Assembly (NCBI GenBank): GCA_938091335.1
Contig: CALLJG010000012.1
Span: forward strand, 34,525 to 98,524
Direction of reading: 5' to 3'
DNA length: 64,000 nucleotides
From: an uncultured Thermodesulfobacterium sp.
Lineage (GTDB): Bacteria > Desulfobacterota > Thermodesulfobacteria > Thermodesulfobacteriales > Thermodesulfobacteriaceae
Of the stretch, positions 1-10,746 are shown piece by piece. Position 1 is the first letter of the stretch, and every line of letters begins with the position of its first letter. Both the position numbers and the translations under genes were made by a program. Under the pieces are notes generated by a model. It searched no databases. It had not been told where the DNA came from and saw only the letters and a program-made list of their open reading frames with translations.

Positions 1-1
1 C

Positions 2-1474
2 GCAAATTGGAAAACCTATGAAAAAACATTAGAAAAAAATTATGTAATTGTTAATCCTAAAAAAAGGTTTCTAATCACTAAACAAAAAATTTTAGAGGTA
101 AGCAAAGGGATTGGATATCCTGAAATAGATAATGAACTTATTGAAGAAAACGCAAATTTAGTAGAATATCCCTTTCCTATACTTGGTAAATTTCCCAAAG
201 ATTTTCTCAATTTGCCAGAACCTTTGATAATTACAGCTTTAAAAGAACATCAGAGATATATATGTTTAAGAGATAAAAATAATAAATTGATAAATTATTT
301 TATAGCTATAAATAATAATCTTCCCAAAAATGTAAATGTCCTTATTCAAGGACATGAGAAGGTAACTCAAGCAAGATTAGAGGATGCTAAATTTTATTTT
401 GAAAAAGATTTAAAAGAGTCCTTGGATAAAAAAGTAGACAAATTGAAAGGAATAATATACCATATAAAATGTGGAACTCTATGGGATAAAACTCAAAGAT
501 TAATTAAACTTGCGAAATATATAAGTAAAAAAATAAGCCTCCAAGAAAAATTAGAAGATATTGAAAAAGCTTGCTTTTATGCTAAGGCTGATCTTTCTTC
601 TGAGGTGGTGAAAGAATTTCCTTCTCTTCAAGGAATTATAGGAAGTATTTATGCAGAGTATTTTAATAAAAAAGGAATTTCTAAAGCTATTTATGAGCAA
701 TATTTACCTTCTGCCAAAAATGAGGATCTCCCAAAAACAAAAACAGGTCTTGTCCTATCTTTAACAGATAAGGTAGATCATTTATGTGCTCTTTTTGGAT
801 GTGGAGAAAAACCAACAGGAGAAGCTGATCCTTACGGACTCAGAAGAGCAAGTTACGGAATTATAAAAATTTTAATAGGAAAAAAACTATTTCTTAATAT
901 GGAAGAAGTAGTAAATTATTCCTTAGAAATATTGAAAGATCAAGGTTTTTTAAAAGAAACAAATGTTTTTTTGGACATTTTAGAATTTTTAAAAAAGAGG
1001 TTAGAAGGAGAATTTTTAAATTTAGGATTTCATAAAACTTTGATAGGAGTTGTTATTGACTTACCTTTCAACCCTTTTGACATTTATTTAAGAATTAAAA
1101 CTTTAAAGGAATTTCAAAAAAAAGAAGAATTTATAAATCTTATAATAGGATTTAAAAGAGCTTCACAAATTTTGAAAGGATTAGATCTTTCTATCTTACC
1201 TCCACTAAATCCCGATATTTTTAAGCTGGAAGAGGAAAAAAATCTTTATTTTCAAATATTAGAAATAAAACCAAAATTGGAAACATATCTGGAGAAAAAA
1301 GATTATTCCAAATATCTTGAAACTCTTTTAAAACTTAAGGAAAATATAGATAATTTTTTTGAAAAAGTGTTTGTAATGGTAGATCAAAAAGAAATAAGAG
1401 AAAACAGACTTAAACTATTATCAGAAGTAGTGTCTTTATTTAATTCTTTTGGTAATTTTAGTGCACTTTTATAG
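2..1474 (+). CDS. glyS: Glycyl-tRNA synthetase beta subunit, 5' partial
   Basis: This subunit of the alpha2beta2 bacterial glycyl-tRNA synthetase helps charge tRNA-Gly in the cytoplasm. The open frame runs to the left edge of the window without a start, so about 490 codons are visible of a family length near 690. The TTG at 212 is internal. The stretch LVEYPFPILGKF just before it, followed by LPEPLIITALKEHQRYI, is the characteristic beta-subunit block. Further on, LTDKVDHLCALFGCGEKPTG and DPYGLRRASYGI are the conserved HD-like central motifs. The C-terminal part is a helical anticodon-binding-like region. selB follows after 11 bp on the same strand, so the two are probably cotranscribed. The alpha subunit is expected upstream, outside the window. 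Identification is secure; only the N-terminus is missing. Confidence 0.95.
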   Translation, partial: ANWKTYEKTLEKNYVIVNPKKRFLITKQKILEVSKGIGYPEIDNELIEENANLVEYPFPILGKFPKDFLNLPEPLIITALKEHQRYICLRDKNNKLINYFIAINNNLPKNVNVLIQGHEKVTQARLEDAKFYFEKDLKESLDKKVDKLKGIIYHIKCGTLWDKTQRLIKLAKYISKKISLQEKLEDIEKACFYAKADLSSEVVKEFPSLQGIIGSIYAEYFNKKGISKAIYEQYLPSAKNEDLPKTKTGLVLSLTDKVDHLCALFGCGEKPTGEADPYGLRRASYGIIKILIGKKLFLNMEEVVNYSLEILKDQGFLKETNVFLDILEFLKKRLEGEFLNLGFHKTLIGVVIDLPFNPFDIYLRIKTLKEFQKKEEFINLIIGFKRASQILKGLDLSILPPLNPDIFKLEEEKNLYFQILEIKPKLETYLEKKDYSKYLETLLKLKENIDNFFEKVFVMVDQKEIRENRLKLLSEVVSLFNSFGNFSALL

Positions 1475-1485
1475 AGTGCTTAAAA

Positions 1486-3402
1486 ATGCATAGAATTATT
1501 ATAGGAACTGCGGGACACATAGATCATGGAAAAACATCTTTAGTAAAGGTATTAACCGGAATTGACACAGACCGTTTAAAGGAAGAAAAAGAAAGAGGGA
1601 TAACTATAGATATTGGATTTGCAAATCTTATTTTACCTTCAGGAACTCTTGCTGGAATTGTTGATGTTCCAGGACATGAAAGATTTATAAGAAATATGGT
1701 AGCCGGAGCTACTGGAATAGATTTGGTAATTTTGGTAATAGCTGCAGATGAAGGAATAATGCCACAAACTAAGGAGCACCTCGAAATTTGTGAGCTTTTA
1801 AAAATAAAAGATGGGGTAGTAGTTATTACTAAAATAGATTTAGTAAATAAAGATTGGCTTGAATTGGTAATAGAAGAAGTCAAAAAATTTTTGAAAGGTA
1901 CATTTTTAGAAAAAGCTCCCATTATATGTTTTTCAGCTATTACTCAACAAGGAAAAGAGGAACTTATAAAAATTCTTGATGAAAAAGCCTTACAGATTAT
2001 TATGAAACCCGAAGATGAACCCTTTAGATTACCTGTAGATGGAGTTTTTACTATTAAAGGATTTGGAACAGTAGTAAGAGGCACTACTATTTCAGGGAAA
2101 ATAGGTATTAACCAAATAGTTGAAATCTATCCCAAAGGAATACAAACAAAAGTAAGAAATATTCAAGTTCATGGAAAAAATGTAGAAATTGCATTTGCAG
2201 GAATGAGAACTGCCTTAAATCTACAAGGAATTGAAAAAGAGAAAATTGAAAGAGGAGATGTTATTTCAATACCCGGTGTATTAAAACCTTCTCAATGGTT
2301 AGACGTGATGGTAAATGTTCTCAAAGATATAAAATATCCTTTAAGAAATTTTGAAAACTTTCTTTTTTATATAGGTACATCAGAAGTACTAGGCAAATTG
2401 ATCCTTTTTGGAAAGGACTATTTAGAACCTGGAGAAAAAGATGTAGCTCAAATATTTCTCCAAAAGTTTGTAGCTGTATGGAAAGGAGATAAATTCATAT
2501 TAAGACGCCCCTCTAACAATACCACTGTAGCTGGAGGAGAAATAATAAATCCTCTTTCTTTTAGACGCAAAAGGACTAAACTAAAAGATAGAAAAGAGTT
2601 AGAATTTATTGCACAAGCAGGCTTTGAAGAACTTTTAAAACACTATATTGAACAAAGAAATTTTTTAGGAATTGAAGAAAAAACTCTCCAAATTAAAATT
2701 TCCCTTTTTGAAGAAAAATTTAAAAGATTAATCCAAAAACTTTCTTCAGAATTAATCATTTTAAAAGAAGGAGAAAAAATACTTTATTTTTCTGAAAAAG
2801 CTAAAAAGACTTTAGAAAATAAAATAATAGAAGTTCTCAAAAAATATCATGAAAATAATCCTTTTAGCTCAGGATTAACTAAAGAACTTTTAAAAAGTAG
2901 AATATCCTCCTTTGTCTCTAATGCCCTTTTTGAGTATGTAGTAGAAGATCTTTTACAGAGAAATATCCTATTACAGAATAAAGAAATTTTAGCATTAGCG
3001 GAATTTCAAAAAATAGAATTTAAGCAAAAAGAGGAACTTAAAAAACAAATTGAAGAAAAATTTTTAAACCAAGGTTGGATGCCTAAAGATTTTGAAGATA
3101 TTTTAATGGAGTTTAAAGATAAATATAAAGCTGCAAAAGAAGTTTTTCATACATTATTAAGAGATGGGATTTTAATTAAAGTTTCTGAAAAAGTAGTTTA
3201 TCATAAAAGTTTATTGGAGGAACTTGAGAAAAAAGTAATAGAATATTTAAGTAAAAATAAGGAGATGACACTTTCTGATCTGAGAACCCTTATTAGTTAT
3301 AGTATAAGTAGAAAATATTTAATCCCTTTAGCAGAATATTTAGACAAAAGAAAAATTACCTTAAGAGTGGGAGATAAGAGAGTTTTAAGAAAAAAATTTT
3401 AG
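1486..3402 (+). CDS. selB: Selenocysteine-specific translation elongation factor SelB
   Basis: SelB is a GTPase that delivers Sec-tRNA to ribosomes stalled at UGA codons next to a SECIS hairpin. At 638 residues it has the usual bacterial length. The N-terminus carries G1 ([19 protein letters not shown]), G2 (RGITIDIGF), G3 (DVPGHERF) and G4 (TKIDL). EF-Tu-like beta-barrel domains follow to about residue 380. The last 250 residues are Lys- and Glu-rich, as expected for the winged-helix repeats that bind SECIS RNA. The ATG lies 11 bp after glyS. The gene shows that the organism reads some UGA codons as selenocysteine, which bears directly on the interrupted DsrE frame at 60472-60777. selA, selC and selD are not in the window. 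Confidence 0.96.
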   Translation: MHRIIIGTAGHIDHGKTSLVKVLTGIDTDRLKEEKERGITIDIGFANLILPSGTLAGIVDVPGHERFIRNMVAGATGIDLVILVIAADEGIMPQTKEHLEICELLKIKDGVVVITKIDLVNKDWLELVIEEVKKFLKGTFLEKAPIICFSAITQQGKEELIKILDEKALQIIMKPEDEPFRLPVDGVFTIKGFGTVVRGTTISGKIGINQIVEIYPKGIQTKVRNIQVHGKNVEIAFAGMRTALNLQGIEKEKIERGDVISIPGVLKPSQWLDVMVNVLKDIKYPLRNFENFLFYIGTSEVLGKLILFGKDYLEPGEKDVAQIFLQKFVAVWKGDKFILRRPSNNTTVAGGEIINPLSFRRKRTKLKDRKELEFIAQAGFEELLKHYIEQRNFLGIEEKTLQIKISLFEEKFKRLIQKLSSELIILKEGEKILYFSEKAKKTLENKIIEVLKKYHENNPFSSGLTKELLKSRISSFVSNALFEYVVEDLLQRNILLQNKEILALAEFQKIEFKQKEELKKQIEEKFLNQGWMPKDFEDILMEFKDKYKAAKEVFHTLLRDGILIKVSEKVVYHKSLLEELEKKVIEYLSKNKEMTLSDLRTLISYSISRKYLIPLAEYLDKRKITLRVGDKRVLRKKF

Positions 3403-3407
3403 TTTTT

Positions 3408-5756
3408 TTATTTTTTTCTTCTTAATTTTCTTTTTTTCTTTTCTTTGCTTAATTCATAAAGGTGTTTTAATCCTTTAATTACTTCCTCATGAAATCTTTC
3501 AGGTTTATATCCTGTAAGTATTTCTATAACATCATCTATATTTTCTACAGTATACAAATGAAAATTACCTTTTTTAATATCTTCTAATATTTCATCATCT
3601 AATAAGATATTATCAAAATTTTGATTTGGAACTATCACTCCTTGATTACCTGTAAATTTTATAATCTTACATACTTTGTAAAATCCTTCTATCTTTTCTT
3701 TGATTCCTCCAACTGGCTGAATATTACCAAATTGGTCAATAGCCCCTGTTATAGCTATATCTTGCTTTATAGGAATTTTAGCTATTGATGAAAGGATTGC
3801 TACAAGTTCTGCAGCTGAAGCACTATCTCCTTCTACAGGTTCATAAGATTGTTCAAAAGTAAGCGTACAAGAAAGTTGAAGTGGAAATTCTACACTATAT
3901 TTATTATAAAGATAGGATGATAAAATAAGAACCCCTTTTGAATGAATGGGTCCGCTCATTTCTATTTCTCTTTCTATATTCACAACCCCTTTAGTTCCAG
4001 GAAAAACATTAGCAGTAATTCTTGATGGTTTTCCAAAACTATAATCACCTAAAGGATATACACTTAATCCATTGATTTGTCCTACTTTTTTCCCTTCTAT
4101 ATCTATTATAATTTTTCCTTCTTTTATAAGCTCTCTTATTTTTTCTTCTATTAAATTTACTCTTAAAATCTTCTCTTTTAGTGCCTGTTTTATTTCTTTT
4201 TCTGTTATTATTTTTTCTGAAGATAGGATGTTGGCTTCTCTTAAAAGGTCTTTAATTTCTTCTAAAACTAAGTTAATCTTTTTTCTGTCTCTTGCTTGAT
4301 AAACGGCGTATTTAAAAACTTCAGATAGTCCAGAGGAATCAAGCTCTTTTAATTTTTCTTCAGTTATTATTTTTTTAACAATTTTAGGAAAATTTTCTAA
4401 AACAATCTTATCAATTTTTATTATAGGATCAAATTCAGCTTTTATCTTAAATAATTCAACAAACTCTTTATCATAAAGAGTTAAAAGATAATAAAGAAAG
4501 GGTTCTCCTATTAAAAATACTTTAGCAGAAAAAGAGACAGGTTCTGGAAGAATACCTATATGTGGTACAGGTATTTCTTCTACCATTCCTCCCATTAGAT
4601 AAAGTTTTTGATGAAGAAGTGTTCTTTTAAGTAAAATCCAAACATAAGGATTTTTAAGAACCTCCCATAAATCTAAAATCAAATATCCTCCATTAACTTT
4701 ATGAAGGATACCAGGAGTAAGACTTAGGTGATCAGCATAAAGAATTCCCATCTCTGCTCGGTAATTAATTTGTCCAAAAAGTCCTTTTAGAGTGGGAACC
4801 TTTTCGTAAATTACTGGTGCACCTTGAGTTTCACTGTTATCAACCAGTACATTTATTCTGAAGATATTTAAAGCTCTATTAATATTATTCTGAATCAAAA
4901 TGTTTCCTTTTGCCTTTTCCCATTCAATAAAAAGATGGGTATTTTTAATAAGTTCTTTTTTTAATTCTAAAATAAATTCTTTTATTTCTTCAATATCTTT
5001 AAATTCTTCTTCAAATTTTTTAAAAGCCCTTTCCACAAGATTATTTGCAATTTTTTCTCTCAATTTTATAAGATTTTCTCCAAAATAACTATCAAGTTCT
5101 CTTAGTTTTCTCATATATTGTCTAAAGGTAGGTTCAAAGGCATCAAGATTTTTCTGATATTCTTCTCTAATTCTGGGATTATTCAATAATTCTTCCTGTG
5201 AAACAGGAGTTTCAACTTTGAACATAGGAAGAAGCCTTACTCCTTCTGGACCAAAAAGAACCATTAGATTATACTTTTTTGCTTCTTCTATCAGTTCATT
5301 TATTATTTTTTCCTTTCGGCTGTCAACATCCTTACTTAATGAACTCAGTTCTTCTTCATATTCTTTACCCTCAAAAGCTTTGTAAGTTTCTCTTTTCAGA
5401 AAATCCAAAATCTCTTCTATATAAGCAGCTAATTTCTTACCATATCCTGCAGGTAAAATAATAGCTTTTGGACGATAAAAATCTTTAAAATTATTTATGT
5501 AGCATATATCTGGAGGTTTTTCTTTATTAATTGCTATTTCTTGAAGTCTTTTTAAAGTATATCTACTTCTCCCAATACCATTAGGTCCGCATACAAAAAC
5601 ATTATATCCATGTTTATCAAGGTTTAAAGCTAAATCAAAAGCTTTTTCTAATCTTTCTTGATGAAGAAAAATTTCTTCAGCAGGATAATCAAAAGTTCCA
5701 GACAAAAAATTAAATTCAATTTTCAATTTTTCAAAAGACAATTTTTCCCAAGCCAT
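3408..5756 (-). CDS. Lon-like ATP-dependent protease (AAA_32/Lon_C type)
   Basis: This is a 782-residue cytoplasmic S16-family protease without the N-terminal LON substrate domain, so it is the LonB-like COG1067 type rather than classical LonA. The P-loop GPNGIGRS has Arg where most AAA proteins have Lys, as seen in this subfamily. A long charged, partly coiled-coil insert follows (about residues 100-290). The C-terminal peptidase domain carries the catalytic Ser in EGDSASAAEL (about residue 645) and the Lys in GGIKEKIEGF (about 688). The tail is strongly basic (KEKKKRKLRRKK), which could bind nucleic acid or be disordered. It converges on selB with 5 bp between stops and diverges from leuC across 84 bp. 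Its natural substrates cannot be told from the sequence. Confidence 0.9.
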   Translation of the reverse strand: MAWEKLSFEKLKIEFNFLSGTFDYPAEEIFLHQERLEKAFDLALNLDKHGYNVFVCGPNGIGRSRYTLKRLQEIAINKEKPPDICYINNFKDFYRPKAIILPAGYGKKLAAYIEEILDFLKRETYKAFEGKEYEEELSSLSKDVDSRKEKIINELIEEAKKYNLMVLFGPEGVRLLPMFKVETPVSQEELLNNPRIREEYQKNLDAFEPTFRQYMRKLRELDSYFGENLIKLREKIANNLVERAFKKFEEEFKDIEEIKEFILELKKELIKNTHLFIEWEKAKGNILIQNNINRALNIFRINVLVDNSETQGAPVIYEKVPTLKGLFGQINYRAEMGILYADHLSLTPGILHKVNGGYLILDLWEVLKNPYVWILLKRTLLHQKLYLMGGMVEEIPVPHIGILPEPVSFSAKVFLIGEPFLYYLLTLYDKEFVELFKIKAEFDPIIKIDKIVLENFPKIVKKIITEEKLKELDSSGLSEVFKYAVYQARDRKKINLVLEEIKDLLREANILSSEKIITEKEIKQALKEKILRVNLIEEKIRELIKEGKIIIDIEGKKVGQINGLSVYPLGDYSFGKPSRITANVFPGTKGVVNIEREIEMSGPIHSKGVLILSSYLYNKYSVEFPLQLSCTLTFEQSYEPVEGDSASAAELVAILSSIAKIPIKQDIAITGAIDQFGNIQPVGGIKEKIEGFYKVCKIIKFTGNQGVIVPNQNFDNILLDDEILEDIKKGNFHLYTVENIDDVIEILTGYKPERFHEEVIKGLKHLYELSKEKKKRKLRRKK

Positions 5757-5803
5757 TCTCTAAAAATTTTAAGAAAATATTTATAAAATACAAGACATTT
5801 CAC

Positions 5804-5831
5804 TTGCATTTTTAGATAATAAAAGTAAAAT
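5804..5831 (+). promoter_or_regulatory. Candidate sigma70-type promoter for leuC
   Basis: TTGCAT (5804-5809) and TAAAAT (5826-5831) are separated by 16 bp. The -10 ends only 9 bp before the leuC ATG and no Shine-Dalgarno sequence is visible, so the transcript would be almost leaderless. AT-rich background makes single matches weak, but the same arrangement recurs elsewhere in the window. Confidence 0.4.
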
Positions 5832-5840
5832 TGTTTCCTT

Positions 5841-7127
5841 ATGAAATATCCTATGACCTTGGCTGAAAAAATTTTAGCTAATAAATTAGGTAGATCTTAT
5901 GTAGAACCTGGAGAGTTGATAGAAGTCCCGGTAGATTTAACCTTGGCTAATGATATCACAGCTCCATTGGCTATAAAAACTTTTGAATCAACAGGAATTA
6001 ATAAGCTCTTTGATCCTCAAAAAATTGTTTTGGTAATGGATCACTTCACACCTAATAAAGATATTAAAAGTGCTGAACAAGTTAAAATTTGTAGAGAGTT
6101 TGCTAAAAAATATAAAATTTTTCATTATTATGAAGGAGGTAATTGCGGGATAGAACATGTTCTTATACCAGAACTTGGTCTTGTTAGACCAGGAGATATA
6201 GTAATAGGGGCTGATAGTCACACTTGCACTTATGGAGCTTTAGGAGCCTTTGCTACTGGTGTAGGATCTACTGACCTTGTTGGTTGTTGGATTACAGGAA
6301 AAATATGGTTTAAAGTACCTGAAACTATTAAATTTATTTATTATGGTAATCTTAAACCCTGGGTTACTGGAAAGGACTTAATTCTTTATACTATTGGAGA
6401 TATAGGAGTAGATGGGGCACTTTATAAGGCTATGGAATTTACGGGGGAAATTATAAAAAAACTTTCTATGGCGGAAAGGTTTACTATATCTAATATGGCT
6501 ATAGAAGCTGGGGGTAAGGTAGGATTAATAGAACCAGATAAAAAAACTTTAAACTATCTTAAAAATCGTTTTAGAAAAGATCTAGTTTATCTAAAGGCAG
6601 ATAAAGAAGCCAAATATGCAGATATAAAGGAATATGATGTATCTAAAATTGATTTAGTAGTCGCCTTCCCTCATCTCCCTTCTAATGTAAAATTTGTTAA
6701 TACACTTTCTCAAAAAATTTATATAGACCAAGTAGTTATTGGATCTTGTACTAATGGGAGATTAGAGGATTTGAAAATAGCTGCTAAAATTTTAAAAGGT
6801 AAAAAAATTAATCCAAATGTAAGATGTATTATAATTCCTGCAACTCCTAATATTTACTATGAAGCTTTAAAAAGAGGATATATAAGAATTTTTATAGAAG
6901 CTGGAGCCATTATATCTCCTCCTACTTGTGGCCCTTGTTTAGGAGGACATATGGGAATTTTAGCAAAAGGGGAGAAAGCTTTGTCTACAACTAATAGAAA
7001 TTTTGTAGGCAGAATGGGTCATCCACAAAGTGAAGTTTATTTAGCTGGCCCTGCAGTAGCTGCTGCAAGTTCAATTCTTGGCTATATTGGAACTCCTGAA
7101 GAAGTAGGAATAAGTTTGGAGGAATAA
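5841..7127 (+). CDS. leuC: 3-isopropylmalate dehydratase large subunit (LeuC/HACN type)
   Basis: This is a [4Fe-4S] hydro-lyase of the aconitase superfamily that interconverts 2- and 3-isopropylmalate in leucine synthesis, paired with the next gene. The 428-residue length and single-chain layout match the shorter archaeal/thermophile LeuC group. Cluster ligands are visible as Cys in IGSCTNGR (about residue 302) and the two Cys of [10 protein letters not shown] (about 363 and 366). The motif [13 protein letters not shown] is also typical. The start ATG has no Shine-Dalgarno and sits just behind a candidate promoter. Homoaconitase or 2,3-dimethylmalate dehydratase are alternative roles in the same subfamily that sequence alone cannot exclude. 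Isopropylmalate synthase and dehydrogenase genes are not nearby. Confidence 0.88.
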   Translation: MKYPMTLAEKILANKLGRSYVEPGELIEVPVDLTLANDITAPLAIKTFESTGINKLFDPQKIVLVMDHFTPNKDIKSAEQVKICREFAKKYKIFHYYEGGNCGIEHVLIPELGLVRPGDIVIGADSHTCTYGALGAFATGVGSTDLVGCWITGKIWFKVPETIKFIYYGNLKPWVTGKDLILYTIGDIGVDGALYKAMEFTGEIIKKLSMAERFTISNMAIEAGGKVGLIEPDKKTLNYLKNRFRKDLVYLKADKEAKYADIKEYDVSKIDLVVAFPHLPSNVKFVNTLSQKIYIDQVVIGSCTNGRLEDLKIAAKILKGKKINPNVRCIIIPATPNIYYEALKRGYIRIFIEAGAIISPPTCGPCLGGHMGILAKGEKALSTTNRNFVGRMGHPQSEVYLAGPAVAAASSILGYIGTPEEVGISLEE

Positions 7128-7131
7128 AAAA

Positions 7132-7632
7132 TTGGAAAAAATAAAAGGAAAAGCTTGGAAGTTTGGAGATAATATCGATACAGATTTAATTATACCTGCC
7201 CGATACCTAAATACTACTGATCCTAAAGAATTAGCTAAGCATTGTATGGAGGGTGTAGATTCAGAATTTTTTAAAAAAGTAAAAATAGGTGATATTTTAG
7301 TAGCTGGCAAAAATTTTGGTTGCGGATCTTCTCGCGAACATGCTCCAATTGCTATAAAAGCATGTGGAATAGCTTGTGTAATTGCGGAAAGTTTCGCGCG
7401 AATTTTTTACAGAAATGCTTTCAATACAGGACTTTTAATTTTAGAATGCTCTGATGCAGCTAAAAACACAGAAACAGGTGACGAATTAGAAATAATTCCT
7501 GAAGAAGGAAAAATAATAAACTTAACCAAAAATAAAACTTATTTCATCAAGCCTTTACCAGGTTTTATGAAAGAAATTTTAAAAGATGGTGGTTTAATTC
7601 CTCATATTATAAAAAAATATAAAATAATATGA
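7132..7632 (+). CDS. leuD: 3-isopropylmalate dehydratase small subunit
   Basis: The 166-residue swivelling subunit of the LeuCD enzyme. [15 protein letters not shown] near the N-terminus and [15 protein letters not shown] are diagnostic of the family. The segment after IPARYL (NTTD) is the substrate-selecting loop and differs from the best-studied YLRT type. The start is TTG at 7132: a GGAGG sequence at the very end of leuC lies at suitable spacing and no ATG fits, so the two subunits are translationally coupled. The stop overlaps the mazG start (ATGA). Confidence 0.9.
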   Translation: MEKIKGKAWKFGDNIDTDLIIPARYLNTTDPKELAKHCMEGVDSEFFKKVKIGDILVAGKNFGCGSSREHAPIAIKACGIACVIAESFARIFYRNAFNTGLLILECSDAAKNTETGDELEIIPEEGKIINLTKNKTYFIKPLPGFMKEILKDGGLIPHIIKKYKII

Positions 7633-8429
7633 AAAAAATAGAAATAGAAAAAGCAGACCTTTTAACTCTCTGGGAAATCGTTAAAGCATTAAGAGGAGAA
7701 AAAGGATGTCCCTGGGATAAAAAACAATCACCTCACACTCTTAAAAAATATCTTTTAGAAGAAGTTTACGAAGCAATAGAAGCTATTGAAAAAGACAAAC
7801 CTGAAGAGATAAAGGAAGAATTGGGAGATCTTTTGTTTTTAATTATCTTTATTATTTATCTTTATGAAGAAATGGGTATTTTTACTTTAAAAGATCTGTT
7901 TTATTATACTTCTCTCAAAATGGTTAAAAGGCATCCTCATGTTTTTGGAGAAGAAAAAGTTAAAAATGCTGAGGAAGTTATTTTGAAATGGCAAAAAATC
8001 AAAAAAGAGGAAGGAAAGGAATCTTCAATTCTTGGAAATATTCCTAAAAGCTTGCCAGCTTTACAAAGAGCTTTTAGATTAGGGGAAAGGGCAGAAAAAG
8101 TTAATTTTGACTGGGAAAAAGCAGAAGATGTTCTTGAAAAGATAGAAGAAGAAATAGAAGAAATAAAAAATTCATTAAAAGCTTCCTCTAAAGATAAATT
8201 GAAAGAAGAAATTGGAGATTTATTATTTAGTATAGCTAATTTTTCACGAAAAATGAATATTAATCCAGAAGAAGCTCTTAAAATAGCTTTAGATAAATTT
8301 GAAAAACGTTTTAAGCTTCTTGAAAGAGAAGTAGAAAAAAGGGGGCTTTCCTGGAGGAATTTAACTATTAGAGAACTTGATCAAATCTGGGATAAAATAA
8401 AAACCTGCGATGGGTCAAACAATTATTGA
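7629..8429 (+). CDS. mazG: Nucleoside triphosphate pyrophosphohydrolase MazG
   Basis: MazG hydrolyses (d)NTPs to the monophosphate and pyrophosphate, a housecleaning role. The 266-residue protein has two MazG folds, as in the E. coli enzyme. The first contains [31 protein letters not shown] and [12 protein letters not shown], the EExxE and ExxD metal-binding acidic residues. The second, after about residue 150, has EEEIEEIK and [16 protein letters not shown]. It starts inside the leuD stop (4-bp overlap) and overlaps the next gene by 20 bp, so it is embedded in one compact operon. Nothing unusual is seen in the catalytic residues. Confidence 0.93.
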   Translation: MKKIEIEKADLLTLWEIVKALRGEKGCPWDKKQSPHTLKKYLLEEVYEAIEAIEKDKPEEIKEELGDLLFLIIFIIYLYEEMGIFTLKDLFYYTSLKMVKRHPHVFGEEKVKNAEEVILKWQKIKKEEGKESSILGNIPKSLPALQRAFRLGERAEKVNFDWEKAEDVLEKIEEEIEEIKNSLKASSKDKLKEEIGDLLFSIANFSRKMNINPEEALKIALDKFEKRFKLLEREVEKRGLSWRNLTIRELDQIWDKIKTCDGSNNY

Positions 8430-9150
8430 AGTTAAAAATCTTTATTTTTTATATGGAAACCAAATAATACTTGAAGATATTTCTTTCAAAATAGAAAAAG
8501 GGGATTTTTTAGCTCTTATAGGACCTAACGGAGGAGGCAAAACCACTCTCATAAAATGTATTTTAAATCTTCTAAAACCTAATAAAGGTAAAATTTTTAT
8601 ATGGGGAGAAGAGAATAGAAGTTTTAAAAATTGGCATAAAATTGGATATGTTCCTCAAAGAGCTGGAGATTTAATAGATCATCTTACTCCACTTACCGTG
8701 AAAGATTTTATTTTTCTATCTTTTAAGATATATAAAGATTTTATCAATTTTACTAATTATAAATTAATAAATGAATTAGCAGAAAAATTTGGAATAAAAA
8801 CTTTATTAAATAAAAAAATAGGAGAACTTTCTTACGGTCAACTTCAAAGAGCATATCTTATAAAGGCACTTATTTTAAATCCAGAATTACTTCTTCTTGA
8901 CGAACCCTTTGTAGGTTTAGACTTCTTTAGTCAAGAAGTGTTTTATAATACTTTAGCTGAATTTCATAAAAAGGGACTTACTATAATTTTAGTTACTCAT
9001 GAAACTTGGCTATTAACTAAATGGATAACCAAAGTAGCTTGTATCAATCAAAAACTTTACTTTCATGGAGATCATGAAAGTTTTTGTGTACAAGCTAAGT
9101 ATTTAGAAATCTTCCAAGACCGACATAGAATAGAACATATTCATTGGTAA
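8410..9150 (+). CDS. Zinc/manganese-type ABC transporter ATPase
   Basis: A 246-residue ABC ATPase with Walker A GPNGGGKTT, signature LSYGQLQRA, Walker B LLLLDEP and the switch His in LVTHE. The sequence most resembles ZnuC/MntB/TroB ATPases of metal importers, supported by the ZnuB-like permease that follows after 1 bp. The start ATG lies 20 bp inside mazG. It would sit on the inner face of the cytoplasmic membrane and power uptake of Zn2+ or Mn2+. No periplasmic metal-binding protein (ZnuA) is encoded nearby, so the substrate is uncertain. Confidence 0.85.
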   Translation: MGQTIIEVKNLYFLYGNQIILEDISFKIEKGDFLALIGPNGGGKTTLIKCILNLLKPNKGKIFIWGEENRSFKNWHKIGYVPQRAGDLIDHLTPLTVKDFIFLSFKIYKDFINFTNYKLINELAEKFGIKTLLNKKIGELSYGQLQRAYLIKALILNPELLLLDEPFVGLDFFSQEVFYNTLAEFHKKGLTIILVTHETWLLTKWITKVACINQKLYFHGDHESFCVQAKYLEIFQDRHRIEHIHW

Positions 9151-9151
9151 A

Positions 9152-9961
9152 ATGAATGCATTCTGGGATTCTTTTTTATTAATTAAATGGGGATTATTTT
9201 CAGGTATCTTACTGGCAATATCTATTTCTTTTACCTCACCTTTTATTATTTTAAAAAAAAATGCTCTTTTTCCTCATGCTCTAACCCATATCTATTTTTT
9301 GGCTATTATTTCGGTCTCTCTAATTTATAAATTTATTCCCTCTTTTTTAACCTTCCCTATTATTGTAATTTTTACTTTAACACTAACTTCCCTTATTTGG
9401 ATATTAAAAAAATATTCCAAACTTTATGAAGACACTGCTACCTCAATAATTTCTTCCATTGCTATGGGATTAGCTCTTGTAATAGCTTCAAAAACTTCTC
9501 AATATGATTCCAGACTTTTTTCTTATCTTTTTGGTAGTTTAGTAGGAATCACTAAAAAAGATTTTTACGAAAGTTTAGTAGTTTTTATCTTTTCTATATT
9601 TTTATTTAATAAATTTTACCCTTTATGGATTGTTCAAATAACAGATAAAGAAGTTCCCGGAATTGATTTTAAGGGCGCTAATCTAATTTTTCTAATCCTG
9701 ATAACTCTTCAGATTGTTGTAGGAGTTAAATTAATGGGAATTCTTTTGATTTCAGCCTTATTCATATTTTCAAGTAGTTTAACTTTATGGATAACCAAAA
9801 GTCTAAAATTTTTGATTCTTGCTACTAGTCTGCTAAATATATTAGGGATTTTAATAGGTACCATAGTTTCTATTATTTGGGATATACCTTTTTCAGGTGC
9901 AGTAATTATGTTTATGAGTCTATACCTTATTTTGCAAATTATTTGGAGGTTTTTAAATTGA
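9152..9961 (+). CDS. ZnuB-like metal ABC transporter permease
   Basis: A 269-residue integral membrane protein of the ABC-3 family with about eight hydrophobic helices. The loop FPHALTHIYFLAI corresponds to the HAxxH-like block of ZnuB/TroC permeases. It pairs with the ATPase one base upstream. Its stop (TGA at 9959) overlaps the TTG start of tatD. Zn or Mn is the likely cargo from family knowledge; no Zur or MntR site is recognisable because the gene lies deep in an operon. Confidence 0.82.
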   Translation: MNAFWDSFLLIKWGLFSGILLAISISFTSPFIILKKNALFPHALTHIYFLAIISVSLIYKFIPSFLTFPIIVIFTLTLTSLIWILKKYSKLYEDTATSIISSIAMGLALVIASKTSQYDSRLFSYLFGSLVGITKKDFYESLVVFIFSIFLFNKFYPLWIVQITDKEVPGIDFKGANLIFLILITLQIVVGVKLMGILLISALFIFSSSLTLWITKSLKFLILATSLLNILGILIGTIVSIIWDIPFSGAVIMFMSLYLILQIIWRFLN

Positions 9962-10746
9962 GATTAATTGATACTCATGCTCATTTAAATTTTCCAGATT
10001 TTCAGAAAGACCTAAATGAAGTCATAGAAAGGGCTAAAAAAAACCATATTGTGCATATAATAGTAGTAGGAATAAATATATCTACAGGAAAAAAGGCTTT
10101 AGAATTAAAAAAAATTTATCCAGATTTTATTTCTGTAAGTTTAGGATTTCATCCTCATGAAACCAAAAAAATTAATGAAAAAGATTATATCTTTTTAGAA
10201 GAAAATATCAATCAAATATGCGCTATAGGAGAAATAGGGTTAGATTGGATAAAAGAATATTCTCCTAAGTCTTTTCAAATACAACATTTTATAAAACAAC
10301 TTGAACTTGCTAAAAAATATCAAAAATCTGTAATACTTCATTTAAGAGGAGACGAAAATTTCTGGAATGAGGCTTTAAAAATTTTAAAATCCTATTCTGA
10401 TCTTAAATTACTTTTTCATTGTTATAATTCTAATAAATCTATTGCTTTTAAAATACTTGATTTGGGGGGATTTATTTCTATTCCCGGAATAATAACTTTT
10501 GAAAAAGCTGAAAAATTAAAAGAAGCTGTTAAAATTATTCCTATAGAAAAATTAGTTTTAGAAACAGACTCTCCTTTTTTAGCTCCTGATCCAATGAGAG
10601 GAAGAAGAAATGAACCTGCCTTTTTAATTTATACTGCAAAAAAAATAGCAGAAATAAAAAATATTGAATTAAAAGAATTAGGGGAAATAACTACTATAAA
10701 TGCTATAAGATTTTTTAGACTAAAATTAAACAGGAGTGAAGAATAG
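9958..10746 (+). CDS. tatD: TatD family metal-dependent deoxyribonuclease
   Basis: A 262-residue TIM-barrel hydrolase of the YcfH/TatD group, implicated in DNA 3' processing and quality control. Metal ligands are visible: DTHAHLNF at the N-terminus, GEIGLDW, ILHLRG, LLFHCYN and ETDSPFLAPDP near the C-terminus. The start chosen is TTG at 9958, because GGAGG at 9945-9949 is ideally placed and the protein then begins directly before the DTHAHL motif. The ATG 27 codons earlier would translate permease coding sequence. Substrate specificity is not determined by sequence. Confidence 0.88.
   Translation: MRLIDTHAHLNFPDFQKDLNEVIERAKKNHIVHIIVVGINISTGKKALELKKIYPDFISVSLGFHPHETKKINEKDYIFLEENINQICAIGEIGLDWIKEYSPKSFQIQHFIKQLELAKKYQKSVILHLRGDENFWNEALKILKSYSDLKLLFHCYNSNKSIAFKILDLGGFISIPGIITFEKAEKLKEAVKIIPIEKLVLETDSPFLAPDPMRGRRNEPAFLIYTAKKIAEIKNIELKELGEITTINAIRFFRLKLNRSEE

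Noticed and set aside
1524..1922. 132-codon open frame antisense to selB
   Set aside because: It lies entirely opposite the conserved GTPase domain of selB, has no matching family features and no ribosome-binding site; a codon-bias shadow.
9877..9957. Upstream ATG extension of tatD by 27 codons
   Set aside because: The extra residues are translated permease sequence in another frame; the TTG at 9958 has an ideal GGAGG and opens on the DTHAHL motif.
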